From: Chloroflexota bacterium | GTDB lineage: Bacteria > Chloroflexota > Dehalococcoidia > UBA2979 | Direction: 5' to 3' | Assembly (NCBI GenBank): GCA_009843585.1 | Contig: VYDC01000110.1 | Location: forward strand, 1-5,364 | Length of the DNA: 5,364 nt | Part shown: positions 1 to 4,770 of the stretch, one piece after another | How positions within the stretch are numbered: the stretch's first letter is position 1 | How the letters are laid out: every line of letters starts with the position of its first letter | Program-made: the position numbers and the translations under genes | The notes under the pieces: model-generated | Told to the model about the DNA's origin: nothing | Database searches by the model: none | What the model saw: the letters and a program-made list of their open reading frames with translations, nothing else

Positions 1-606
1 GTTCAGGTCGAGGTGGATCTCCGTCTCCGAGATCCCCACGACGGTGACCACGAGCCCGTTGTCGAGCTGCAGGTGATCGCCCACCGCGAGACCCTCGGGC
101 GCTCCCTCGCGCCAGACGGTCATGACGGCGGCGGGGTCGCGCTCACCGTAGGCCTGCTCGGGTTCCAGCCTCACCGACACCGATTCGCCGACGGCCAGAC
201 CCCGCACGGCGTCGTCGAAGCCCTCGATCACCTGGCCGCTCCCGACGGTGAAGGTGAGCGGCGCCCGCTGGAGCGAGGAGTCGAAGACCTCGCCGGAGTC
301 GAGCGTGCCGTGGTAGTGGACCTTCACCGTGTCGCCCGCGCCGGCCACGCGCGCCGCGGGCGCCGTCGCGTCGGGCGCCGCCGCCTCCTCGCGCCCCTCG
401 TCGGCCGGCCCGGCGGTCGCCTCGGCCGGCGCCGTCGCCTCCGCCGCGACCGGGGTGGCCGCCTCCGCCGGACGGGCGGCGGGCGGCGGGTCCGATCCGC
501 CGCACGCCGCGGCGAGGAGGGCGATCGCGCCGCACGCCGCGGAGCCCCAGGCGGCGCGCCGCGAGCCGCGCGGCCGCGGCGCGGGCGGGGCGGCGGGATC
601 AGGCAT
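1..606 (-). CDS. Lipoprotein FKBP-type peptidyl-prolyl isomerase, SlyD-like (partial, 3' end off window)
   Basis: The 202 visible residues read without a stop into the left edge. Residues 11-35 form a signal peptide with an Arg-rich start (RPRGSRR) and a short hydrophobic stretch ending LLAAAC, so Cys35 is the likely lipidated residue; position -3 is Ala, a permissive lipobox. Residues 36-88 are an Ala/Pro/Glu/Thr linker that should hold the domain off the membrane. From about 92 the FKBP fold is clear: VKVHYHGTL, GEVFDSS, PLTFTVGSGQVIEGF, AVRGLAVGE and PEQAYGE. These include the usual pocket positions Tyr98, Phe108-Asp109, Val126-Ile127, Phe130 and Tyr153. Residues 155-202 resemble the SlyD insert-in-flap chaperone domain, and the visible end DLN would normally be followed by HPLAG. 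ATG at 606 is the only start before the signal peptide. It overlaps the end of the SUMF1-like gene by 8 nt (ATGCCTGA), implying translational coupling. By family knowledge it catalyses prolyl cis-trans isomerisation and assists folding, here probably outside the cytoplasmic membrane. SlyD itself is usually cytoplasmic. Confidence 0.9.
   Translation of the reverse strand, partial: MPDPAAPPAPRPRGSRRAAWGSAACGAIALLAAACGGSDPPPAARPAEAATPVAAEATAPAEATAGPADEGREEAAAPDATAPAARVAGAGDTVKVHYHGTLDSGEVFDSSLQRAPLTFTVGSGQVIEGFDDAVRGLAVGESVSVRLEPEQAYGERDPAAVMTVWREGAPEGLAVGDHLQLDNGLVVTVVGISETEIHLDLN
498..542. repeat. 15-nt in-frame direct repeat in FKBP signal-peptide region
   Basis: The 15-mer CGCCGCACGCCGCGG occurs at 498-512 and again at 528-542, a period of 30 bp or ten codons. 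On the minus strand both copies encode Ala-Ala-Cys-Gly, at Cys25 and Cys35. The second-encoded copy (Cys35) is the better lipobox because a hydrophobic AIALL stretch precedes it. The repeat may be a local duplication within the signal peptide or coincidence in GC-rich Ala/Gly codons. Confidence 0.5.
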
Positions 607-1348
607 AGACCCGCATCCCGTAGTCGTTGTAGTGCGCCGTCGGACTGAGCGACGAGCGGGCGGCGATGCGGCTCACCTTGACGTGGTGGCGCCACGATCC
701 GCCCCGCGACGCGCGCCGGCCGCTGCCGTCGCCCGTCTCCGGCCAGCCGCCTCTCCCGCCGGAGCCGGCCAGCTCGTAGGCACGCGGGTCGTACCAGTCG
801 CGGCACCACTCGTGGACGTTCTCGGCCATGTGATGGAGGCCGAAGCCGTTGGGCTCGGTCGTCCCGACCGCGAGCGGCCGGTCGGTGCCGCGCCGCCCGC
901 GGGCGAAGGGCCCCTCGGTCCAGGGCTCGTCGCCCCAGGGGTAGAGCGTCCCGGCATCGCCGCGCGCCGCGTACTCTCGCTCGGGCTCGCTCGGAAGCCG
1001 GCAGTGCCGGCCGAGCAGGGAGGAGAGCCACTCGCAGTAGGCGACGGCGTCGTCCCAGCTGACGCCGACCACGGGCTGCGCCGGCTCGGAGAAGCGCTCG
1101 TCCTCCCAGAACGGCGGCGGCTGCCCGCCGGTGCCGGCGAGGAAGTGGGACCACTCGAGATTCGTGACGGGGGTGAGCGCGCAGGAGAGGGGCGCCACCT
1201 CGACCTCGACCACCGGCTGCTCGTCGGCGCGGAGCATCGAGCCCATCCGCACCGTGCCGCCGGGCAGCTCGACGAAGCAGGTCGCCAGCGGCCCCTCCTC
1301 GAGGAGGCGGCGGATGCGGGGGTCGTCGCCCGGCGAGCGGAGCCTCAC
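599..1348 (-). CDS. SUMF1/formylglycine-generating-enzyme-like domain protein, no catalytic Cys pair
   Basis: The 249 residues form one FGE-sulfatase (SUMF1-type) domain. Family signatures in order are FVELPGG near 25, RMGS at 34, TPVTNLEW at 59, QPVVGVSWDDAVAYCEWL at 91, RLPSEPEREYAARG at 117, LYPWGDEPW at 135, EPNGFGLHHMAENVHEWCRDWY at 165-186, SRGGSW at 214 and the end NDYGMRVYA. There is no signal peptide, so it should be cytoplasmic. True FGE uses two cysteines in the segment after RGGS. Here residues 216-235 contain none (the RCAAR-like site reads RIAAR), so sulfatase activation is unlikely. Several usually conserved positions also differ, such as Arg for Trp in EAEWEYAAR. Some SUMF1-fold proteins act on non-sulfatase substrates or only bind ligands; the substrate here is unknown. 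GTG at 1348 is chosen because a TACGAT -10-like element lies 8 nt upstream. ATG at 1399, with AAGGTG just before it, is a reasonable alternative adding 17 residues. The gene overlaps the FKBP gene by 8 nt. Confidence 0.85.
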   Translation of the reverse strand: MRLRSPGDDPRIRRLLEEGPLATCFVELPGGTVRMGSMLRADEQPVVEVEVAPLSCALTPVTNLEWSHFLAGTGGQPPPFWEDERFSEPAQPVVGVSWDDAVAYCEWLSSLLGRHCRLPSEPEREYAARGDAGTLYPWGDEPWTEGPFARGRRGTDRPLAVGTTEPNGFGLHHMAENVHEWCRDWYDPRAYELAGSGGRGGWPETGDGSGRRASRGGSWRHHVKVSRIAARSSLSPTAHYNDYGMRVYA

Positions 1349-1356
1349 GGCGCCCG

Positions 1357-1362
1357 ATCGTA
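1357..1362 (-). promoter_or_regulatory. Candidate -10 element (TACGAT) for SUMF1-like/FKBP operon
   Basis: On the minus strand TACGAT fits the TANNNT -10 pattern and ends 8 nt before the GTG at 1348. Transcription would start within one or two bases of the start codon, giving a leaderless or near-leaderless mRNA. This fits the lack of a convincing Shine-Dalgarno sequence. I see no clear -35 hexamer. If the true start is ATG 1399, this site would lie inside the gene and the call would fail. Confidence 0.45.
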
Positions 1363-1434
1363 CGCGCGCGCGCGCCGCTCCGCGACCCCGCACCCCCATG
1401 TCACCTTCGTCATGTCCGCTGACCCCGGCGCGCG

Positions 1435-1440
1435 TACGAT
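1435..1440 (+). promoter_or_regulatory. Candidate -10 element (TACGAT) for DUF3179 lipoprotein gene
   Basis: TACGAT lies 35 nt upstream of the ATG at 1476, within the right arm of the inverted repeat. It would give a leader of roughly 28 nt that contains the GGGAG ribosome binding site at 1466-1470. No good -35 hexamer is visible at 16-18 nt spacing; the sequence there is around ATGTCC. Confidence 0.45.
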
Positions 1441-1475
1441 CCGAGCGAGGGGCGGTTGCGGAGTCGGGAGCTCTC

Positions 1476-2963
1476 ATGGCACGACGACGGGGGTCGCGGG
1501 CATCGCTGCCGGTCGCCGCTCTGGCCCTGGCCGCGGCGGCCCTCGCCGCCTGCGGCGGCGATGCGCCTGAGCCTCCGGCCCCGCCGCAGGCCACGGCGGA
1601 GGCGACCGCGGTCGCGTCGCCGACCGTCGCCGCGGAGCGCACGCCCGTCGTCCGGCTGCAGCAGTCCCCCTGGGACGAGGCGCGGTGGGCCGAGGTGCTC
1701 GAGACGATGGCGGGCCGGGACATCGGCGCGCGCACGGGAGCCATCGAGGAGGCGGTGCGGCTCGACGAGCTCGGGATGATCCCGGTCCTGACCGAGCTCC
1801 AGCGCTTCTGGATCGCCTTCGAGCTCCAGGAGACGGTCAACTGGGGGCTCTGGGCGCTCACCGGCGAGGACCTGGGCGGCGACTGGGGCGCCGCCGTGGA
1901 ATGGCTCGGCGCTCACCCGGAGACGCCGCTGCCGCCCGGCTTCGCCGACTGGAAGGCGGATCTCTACGCGACGCGCGTCGACCCGGCCTTCAGCCGCTTC
2001 ATGGGAGGCGGCCTCCCGTCGGCGATCCGCGTCGAGCTCGTGCAGTGGGGCGGCGTCTCCGTCGACGGCATCCCGGCGCTCGTGAACCCGTCGTTCGTTC
2101 AGGGCTCCGATGCCCGCTACCTCGCCCCGGATGAGCTGGTCTTCGGCGTGGACATCGAGGGCGATGCGCGCGCCTACCCCCTGCGCATCCTCGACTGGCA
2201 CGAGATGGCGAACGACGTCGTGGGCGGGGTGCCGGTCGCGCTCGCCTACTGCACGCTCTGCGGGGCGGGCGTCCTCTACGACGCGCGGGTGGGCGACGAG
2301 GTGCTGGAGTTCGGGAGCTCGGGGCTGCTCTACGAGAGCAACAAGCTCATGTACGACCGGGCGACCGACACGCTCTGGAACCAGCTCACCGGAGAGCCCG
2401 TGGTCGGCGAGCGCGTCGGCAGCGGCGTCACGCTCCGGCGCCTCCCCGTCGTCGTCTCCGACTGGGGGAGCTGGCTCGAGAGGCACCCCGGGCCCCTCGT
2501 GCTCGACATCGACACCGGCTACGAGCGCGACTACAGCCCCGGCGCCGCCTACGGCGAGTACTTCGCCTCGCCCAGCACGCTCTTCCCGGTCTTCCGCCGC
2601 AGCCAGGCGCTGCCGGAGAAGTCGTTCGTCTTCGCACTGCTGCTGGACGGGACGCCGAAGGCCTATCCGCTGCGCGATCTGCAGGAGCGGCCGGTCGTGA
2701 ACGACGAGGTGGCGGGAAGGACGCTGGTGGTGGTGACGGAACCCGCCTCCCGGACGGTCCGCGCCTACGAGCGCGGCGACCTGAGCTTCCGCGCGGGGCC
2801 GGCGCCCGGCTCGCTCGTGGACGGGTCGGGAGCGACGTGGCGCGTGACGGAGGAGGCCCTCGCGGGTCCCGACGGCGCCTCGCTTCCGCGGCTGCCCGGC
2901 CACCTCGCCTACTGGTTCGGCTGGTTCTCGTTCTACCCGCAGACGCTCCTCCTGGGCGACTAG
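1476..2963 (+). CDS. DUF3179 domain-containing lipoprotein
   Basis: The protein has 495 residues. It opens with an Arg-rich start (MARRRGSR), a hydrophobic stretch and LAAC, so Cys26 is the probable lipidated residue. Residues 27-60 are an Ala/Pro/Thr/Val linker. Residues 64-190 form an N-terminal, mostly helical region with TGEDLGGDW and FADWKADLYA, of a kind that I recall preceding DUF3179. DUF3179 spans about 191-493: VDGIPALVNPSFV, ELVFGVDIEGDARAYPLRILDWHE, NDVVGGVPVALAYCTLCGAGVLYD, FGSSGLLYESNKLMYDR and TLWNQLTGEPVVG. His242 and the pair Cys259/Cys262 (CxxC) are the obvious candidate metal or thiol residues. Residues 385-493 repeat the pattern of 222-345 without the cysteines. To my knowledge no biochemical function is established for DUF3179. 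The ATG at 1476 has GGGAG 5 nt upstream and begins the signal peptide exactly; the frame is open further upstream, but that part is antisense to the SUMF1-like gene. Confidence 0.93.
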   Translation: MARRRGSRASLPVAALALAAAALAACGGDAPEPPAPPQATAEATAVASPTVAAERTPVVRLQQSPWDEARWAEVLETMAGRDIGARTGAIEEAVRLDELGMIPVLTELQRFWIAFELQETVNWGLWALTGEDLGGDWGAAVEWLGAHPETPLPPGFADWKADLYATRVDPAFSRFMGGGLPSAIRVELVQWGGVSVDGIPALVNPSFVQGSDARYLAPDELVFGVDIEGDARAYPLRILDWHEMANDVVGGVPVALAYCTLCGAGVLYDARVGDEVLEFGSSGLLYESNKLMYDRATDTLWNQLTGEPVVGERVGSGVTLRRLPVVVSDWGSWLERHPGPLVLDIDTGYERDYSPGAAYGEYFASPSTLFPVFRRSQALPEKSFVFALLLDGTPKAYPLRDLQERPVVNDEVAGRTLVVVTEPASRTVRAYERGDLSFRAGPAPGSLVDGSGATWRVTEEALAGPDGASLPRLPGHLAYWFGWFSFYPQTLLLGD

Positions 2964-2983
2964 CACCGCATCCGCTGCCGCCC

Positions 2984-2999
2984 CTCCCGGCGACGGGAG
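2984..2999 (+). terminator. Hairpin after DUF3179 gene, possible terminator
   Basis: CTCCCG-GCGA-CGGGAG forms a perfect 6-bp stem closed by a GNRA-type GCGA tetraloop, starting 21 nt after the stop codon at 2961-2963. No T-tract follows, so it is not a classical intrinsic terminator. It could still act as a T-less terminator or as a 3'-end stabilising structure. The next 27 bases hold a GCCGCCGGCG direct repeat (2999-3008 and 3017-3026), which is GC-rich and self-complementary as well. Confidence 0.4.
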
Positions 3000-3034
3000 C
3001 CGCCGGCGCCGTCACGCCGCCGGCGCGGCCGCGC

Positions 3035-3040
3035 TATCGT
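3035..3040 (+). promoter_or_regulatory. Weak candidate -10 element (TATCGT) for PNPOx-like gene
   Basis: TATCGT fits TANNNT and lies 32 nt before the GTG at 3073 and 11 nt before an in-frame GTG at 3052. A transcript from here would include the G-rich ribosome binding region at 3061-3069. It is the weakest of the -10 candidates in the window, with no visible -35. Read-through from the upstream gene is the alternative. Confidence 0.3.
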
Positions 3041-3072
3041 GGCGTCGGCCTGTGGGGAGTGAGGGGGGAGCC

Positions 3073-3600
3073 GTGGGCAAGAAGTACGACGCCGAGCGAG
3101 CAGTCAGCGCCGAGGAGGGGGAGCGCCACCGCGACGAGATCCTGGCGTTCATGTCGGACTGGAACCACGTGGCGAAGTACCTCCTCACCTACCGCCGCGA
3201 CGGGCGCGCGCGGATGCGGCCGGTCAACGCCTACATGGCCGACGGCTGGCACATCCAGACGGTGACGCAGGATCTGCACTTCAAGACGGGGCACGTGCGC
3301 CGCGACTCGCGCGTCGGCTACCTCTTCTCGGGGATGTCGCCGCGGGAGCGGGGAAACGACCCGATCTCGATCTGGGTGGAGGGCGTGGCGGAGCTGATCG
3401 AGGACCAGGAGGTCGTGCGCCCGTTCCTGCGCTGGCGCGAGGAGGTCACGCAGACCGGCGAGAACAACCCCGGCGACGACTACGTGCCGTGCCTGATCCG
3501 CCCTACGCCGCATTCCGTGCGCGCCGCGGCCTCCCGCGGCGCGCGCGCCCCGGTCGTCTACACCGATTTCCCGGGGATCGGCGCGCTGGCCGGCGCCTAG
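3073..3600 (+). CDS. PNPOx-like split-barrel family protein (putative flavin or F420 binding)
   Basis: The protein has 175 residues, no signal peptide and no membrane segment, so it is cytoplasmic. The pattern RARMRPVNAYMADGWHIQTVT (46-66), then HFKTGHVRRDSRVGYLFS (69-86) and ISIWVEGVAELIED (98-111), is the strand order of the pyridoxamine 5'-phosphate oxidase-like split beta-barrel. This includes the basic K-x-x-x-x-R-R stretch after the Thr that often contacts the cofactor phosphate. Family members are usually homodimers binding FMN, F420 or haem at the interface; which one applies here cannot be read from sequence. The first 30 residues form a charged helix. Residues 135-175, with NPGDDYVPCLIRPTPHSVR, form a non-standard tail that may help define the substrate. 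GTG 3073 is preferred because GAGGGGGGAG lies just before it. GTG 3052 would add seven residues, four of them Gly or Ser. The gene follows the DUF3179 gene by 109 bp and ends 18 bp from the convergent small gene. Confidence 0.75.
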   Translation: MGKKYDAERAVSAEEGERHRDEILAFMSDWNHVAKYLLTYRRDGRARMRPVNAYMADGWHIQTVTQDLHFKTGHVRRDSRVGYLFSGMSPRERGNDPISIWVEGVAELIEDQEVVRPFLRWREEVTQTGENNPGDDYVPCLIRPTPHSVRAAASRGARAPVVYTDFPGIGALAGA

Positions 3601-3618
3601 GGCGGCTCTCCCGGCGGT

Positions 3619-3831
3619 CTACCACCAGCCGAGCTTGTGGCGACGCCCGCGGTGCTCCCACCCGGAGCCGCCGGCGCGGCGCAGCCGGTCGAGGTGGCGC
3701 GCGCAGAGCGGGATCGTGACGCGCTCCTCCTCCTCGGCGGCGGCGCGGTCGGCCGGGCCGACCCACCGGAGAACGGCCGACTCCTGGAGCGGTCGGGCCT
3801 GGCAGAAGGCGCAGCGATCGAGCGCGCTCAC
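3619..3831 (-). CDS. Small CxxC...CxxH putative zinc-binding protein
   Basis: I do not recognise the 70-residue product. It holds Cys7-x2-Cys10 near the start and Cys43-x2-His46 later, a spacing typical of a small zinc ribbon or treble-clef knuckle. The two are linked by a strand-like LQESAVLRWV and an acidic AAAEEEERV turn. The tail is basic and aromatic (RGRRHKLGWW), which could contact nucleic acid or another protein. The start is GTG at 3831, with no Shine-Dalgarno but a TACGAT element 6 nt upstream. An ATG at 3839 stops after three codons and is out of frame, so it is not the start. It lies 39 bp downstream of the crotonase gene on the same strand and converges on the PNPOx-like gene. 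A plus-strand frame is open over the same interval, but the ordered Cys/His pattern and placed start favour the minus strand. Existence is fairly likely; function is unknown. Confidence 0.65.
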   Translation of the reverse strand: MSALDRCAFCQARPLQESAVLRWVGPADRAAAEEEERVTIPLCARHLDRLRRAGGSGWEHRGRRHKLGWW

Positions 3832-3837
3832 CGGCTC

Positions 3838-3843
3838 ATCGTA
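3838..3843 (-). promoter_or_regulatory. Candidate -10 element (TACGAT) giving a leaderless small-protein mRNA
   Basis: On the minus strand TACGAT is separated from the GTG start at 3831 by six bases (GAGCCG). This is the normal distance from a -10 box to the transcription start, so the mRNA would begin at the start codon. It is the same hexamer as at 1357-1362 and 1435-1440. It also lies between two same-strand genes only 39 bp apart, so the small gene may have its own promoter. Confidence 0.5.
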
Positions 3844-3870
3844 GCGGGCCGGTGAGCGCGCCTGGCCACG

Positions 3871-4671
3871 TCAGCGGTCGAAGCGCGTGTAGTCGGGCTC
3901 GCGGCTCTCCAGGAAGGCGCTCATCCCCTCCGTCGACTGCTCGCGGTTCCAGACGGTGTTCAGGAGCTCGCTCCCGTGTATCCACGAGGGGTAGTGGAGG
4001 TCGCCGAGGAAGTTCAGGTTCGTCTTCAGGTAGCGGAGCGTCAGCGGCGCGTGTCCGTTGATGGTGGCGCACCACTCCTCCGTCGTGCTCTCGAGCTGAT
4101 CGTCGGGCACGACCTCGTTGATGAGTCCGACCTGCTTCGCCTCGGCGGCGGGGTAGCGCTTCGCGAGGAAGAGCATCTCGCGGGCGCGGCGGTCGCCCAT
4201 CAGCAGCGGCAGGTACTGGGTCGCGCCCACGACCGGGAGCGCCCCGACGCGCGCGCCGGACTGTCCGAAGACCGCGTTCTCGCTCGCGACGACGAGGTCG
4301 CAGTAGAGCTGGAACTCGTTGCCGCCCCCGATGCACCAGCCGCGCACCATGGCGATGGTGGGCTTCCCGCAGTTGCGCAGCTGCATGCAGAAGCGGCGCA
4401 TCTTGTTGTTCCAGACGTGGCCGCTCTGCTCGTTGAGGGCCATCATCGCGTGCATGTCCCCCCCGGCCGAGAACGCGCGGCCGATCCCGTAGAGCACGCC
4501 GACGCCGAGACCGGGATCCTCGTCGAGGCGCGTGAACGCGTCGTGGAGCTCGTCGAGCATGGTCTGGTTGGTCGCGTTCAGGACCTCCGGGCGGTTCATG
4601 CCGACCCAGAGCGTGCGCTCGCGCTCTTCGACAACGATCGTCTCGTAGGTGGTCGTCCCTGCGTCCGTCAC
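3871..4671 (-). CDS. Enoyl-CoA hydratase/isomerase (crotonase) family protein
   Basis: The 266-residue length is normal for the family. Signatures are LWVGMNRPEVLNA (21-33), RAFSAGGD (65-72, first oxyanion-hole strand), KPTIAMVRGWCIGGGNEF (103-120, second oxyanion Gly and CoA pocket), CDLVVASENAVFGQ (124-137), AREMLFLAKRYPAAEAKQVGLINEVVP (163-189) and a C-terminal TEGMSAFLESREPDY. Glu119 aligns with the first catalytic Glu of rat crotonase. The second Glu position is Gly139, as in MenB and BadI-type enzymes, whose FGQxGPxxG motif it resembles. The Ser-x-Asp of MenB and BadI is replaced by ALPVVG (144-149), so neither name is safe. Likely substrates are acyl-CoA thioesters; hydration, isomerisation or ring hydrolysis all remain possible. 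The GTG start at 4671 has a strong Shine-Dalgarno, GGAGGGAGG, six bases upstream (4678-4686). It is divergent from the thiolase gene, with which it may share a pathway. Confidence 0.9.
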   Translation of the reverse strand: MTDAGTTTYETIVVEERERTLWVGMNRPEVLNATNQTMLDELHDAFTRLDEDPGLGVGVLYGIGRAFSAGGDMHAMMALNEQSGHVWNNKMRRFCMQLRNCGKPTIAMVRGWCIGGGNEFQLYCDLVVASENAVFGQSGARVGALPVVGATQYLPLLMGDRRAREMLFLAKRYPAAEAKQVGLINEVVPDDQLESTTEEWCATINGHAPLTLRYLKTNLNFLGDLHYPSWIHGSELLNTVWNREQSTEGMSAFLESREPDYTRFDR

Positions 4672-4707
4672 CGCCCGCCTCCCTCCGGTGCCCCGCCGAC
4701 GCAGGCG

Positions 4708-4717
4708 ACAGTATGAT
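4708..4717. promoter_or_regulatory. Overlapping divergent -10 candidates between crotonase and thiolase genes
   Basis: On the plus strand TATGAT (4712-4717) is a good -10 match for the thiolase gene and would give a leader of about 47 nt with its GGAGG site. On the minus strand TACTGT (4713 down to 4708) fits TANNNT for the crotonase gene and would give a leader of about 30 nt with its GGAGGGAGG site. The two hexamers overlap by two bases, so polymerase could probably occupy only one at a time. No convincing -35 boxes are visible. Confidence 0.4.
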
Positions 4718-4770
4718 CGCAGCGCCGTTCAGGCGAGGCCGCCGCCGGGAGGGCCGTGAGGGAGGTCGGT

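Larger units (their letters stand above)
1356..1441. repeat. 14-bp perfect inverted repeat in divergent promoter region
   Basis: GATCGTACGCGCGC at 1356-1369 is the exact reverse complement of GCGCGCGTACGATC at 1428-1441, with 58 bp between. The arms lie between the divergent SUMF1-like and DUF3179 genes. Each arm places TACGAT facing outward toward its own gene. It may be a duplicated promoter core, a pair of operator half-sites, or both. The spacing is too wide for a simple hairpin terminator. Between the arms, CATGTC occurs twice (1397-1402 and 1411-1416) in the least GC-rich part of the region. Confidence 0.7.

Noticed and set aside
13..648. Plus-strand open frame over the FKBP gene
   Set aside because: Arg/Gly-rich product without a motif; the minus strand gives a clear SlyD-like FKBP.
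1397..1416. CATGTC direct repeat as an operator
   Set aside because: Two six-base copies 14 bp apart are too short to claim on their own. Mentioned only within the inverted-repeat entry.
1131..1475. Extension of the DUF3179 frame upstream to 1131
   Set aside because: ATG 1476 starts a perfect lipoprotein signal peptide with an SD. The upstream part is antisense to the SUMF1-like gene.
1349..1861. Extension of the SUMF1-like frame upstream to an ATG at 1861
   Set aside because: The added residues are low-complexity, run antisense through the DUF3179 signal peptide and cross the divergent promoter region. The SUMF1 homology begins only after 1348.
1410..2966. A 518-codon open minus-strand frame opposite the DUF3179 gene
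   Set aside because: Its translation is compositionally biased (Arg, Gly, Ala, Asp-rich) with no domain, and the plus strand encodes a recognisable family. Long antisense frames are expected at this GC content.
3585..3618. GC-rich inverted segments at the convergent end of the PNPOx-like and small genes
   Set aside because: Only short imperfect GGC/GCC pairings, mostly within coding sequence and with no T-tract, so not enough to call a bidirectional terminator.
3637..3855. Plus-strand small frame overlapping the 70-residue CxxC protein
   Set aside because: No SD, no patterned residues and Ala/Gly/Arg-rich. The minus frame has paired Cys/His and a placed promoter element. Kept as the alternative should conservation disagree.
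3976..4716. Plus-strand 246-codon frame over the crotonase gene
   Set aside because: It is a mirror of the conserved minus-strand enzyme, has a biased composition and shows no domain.
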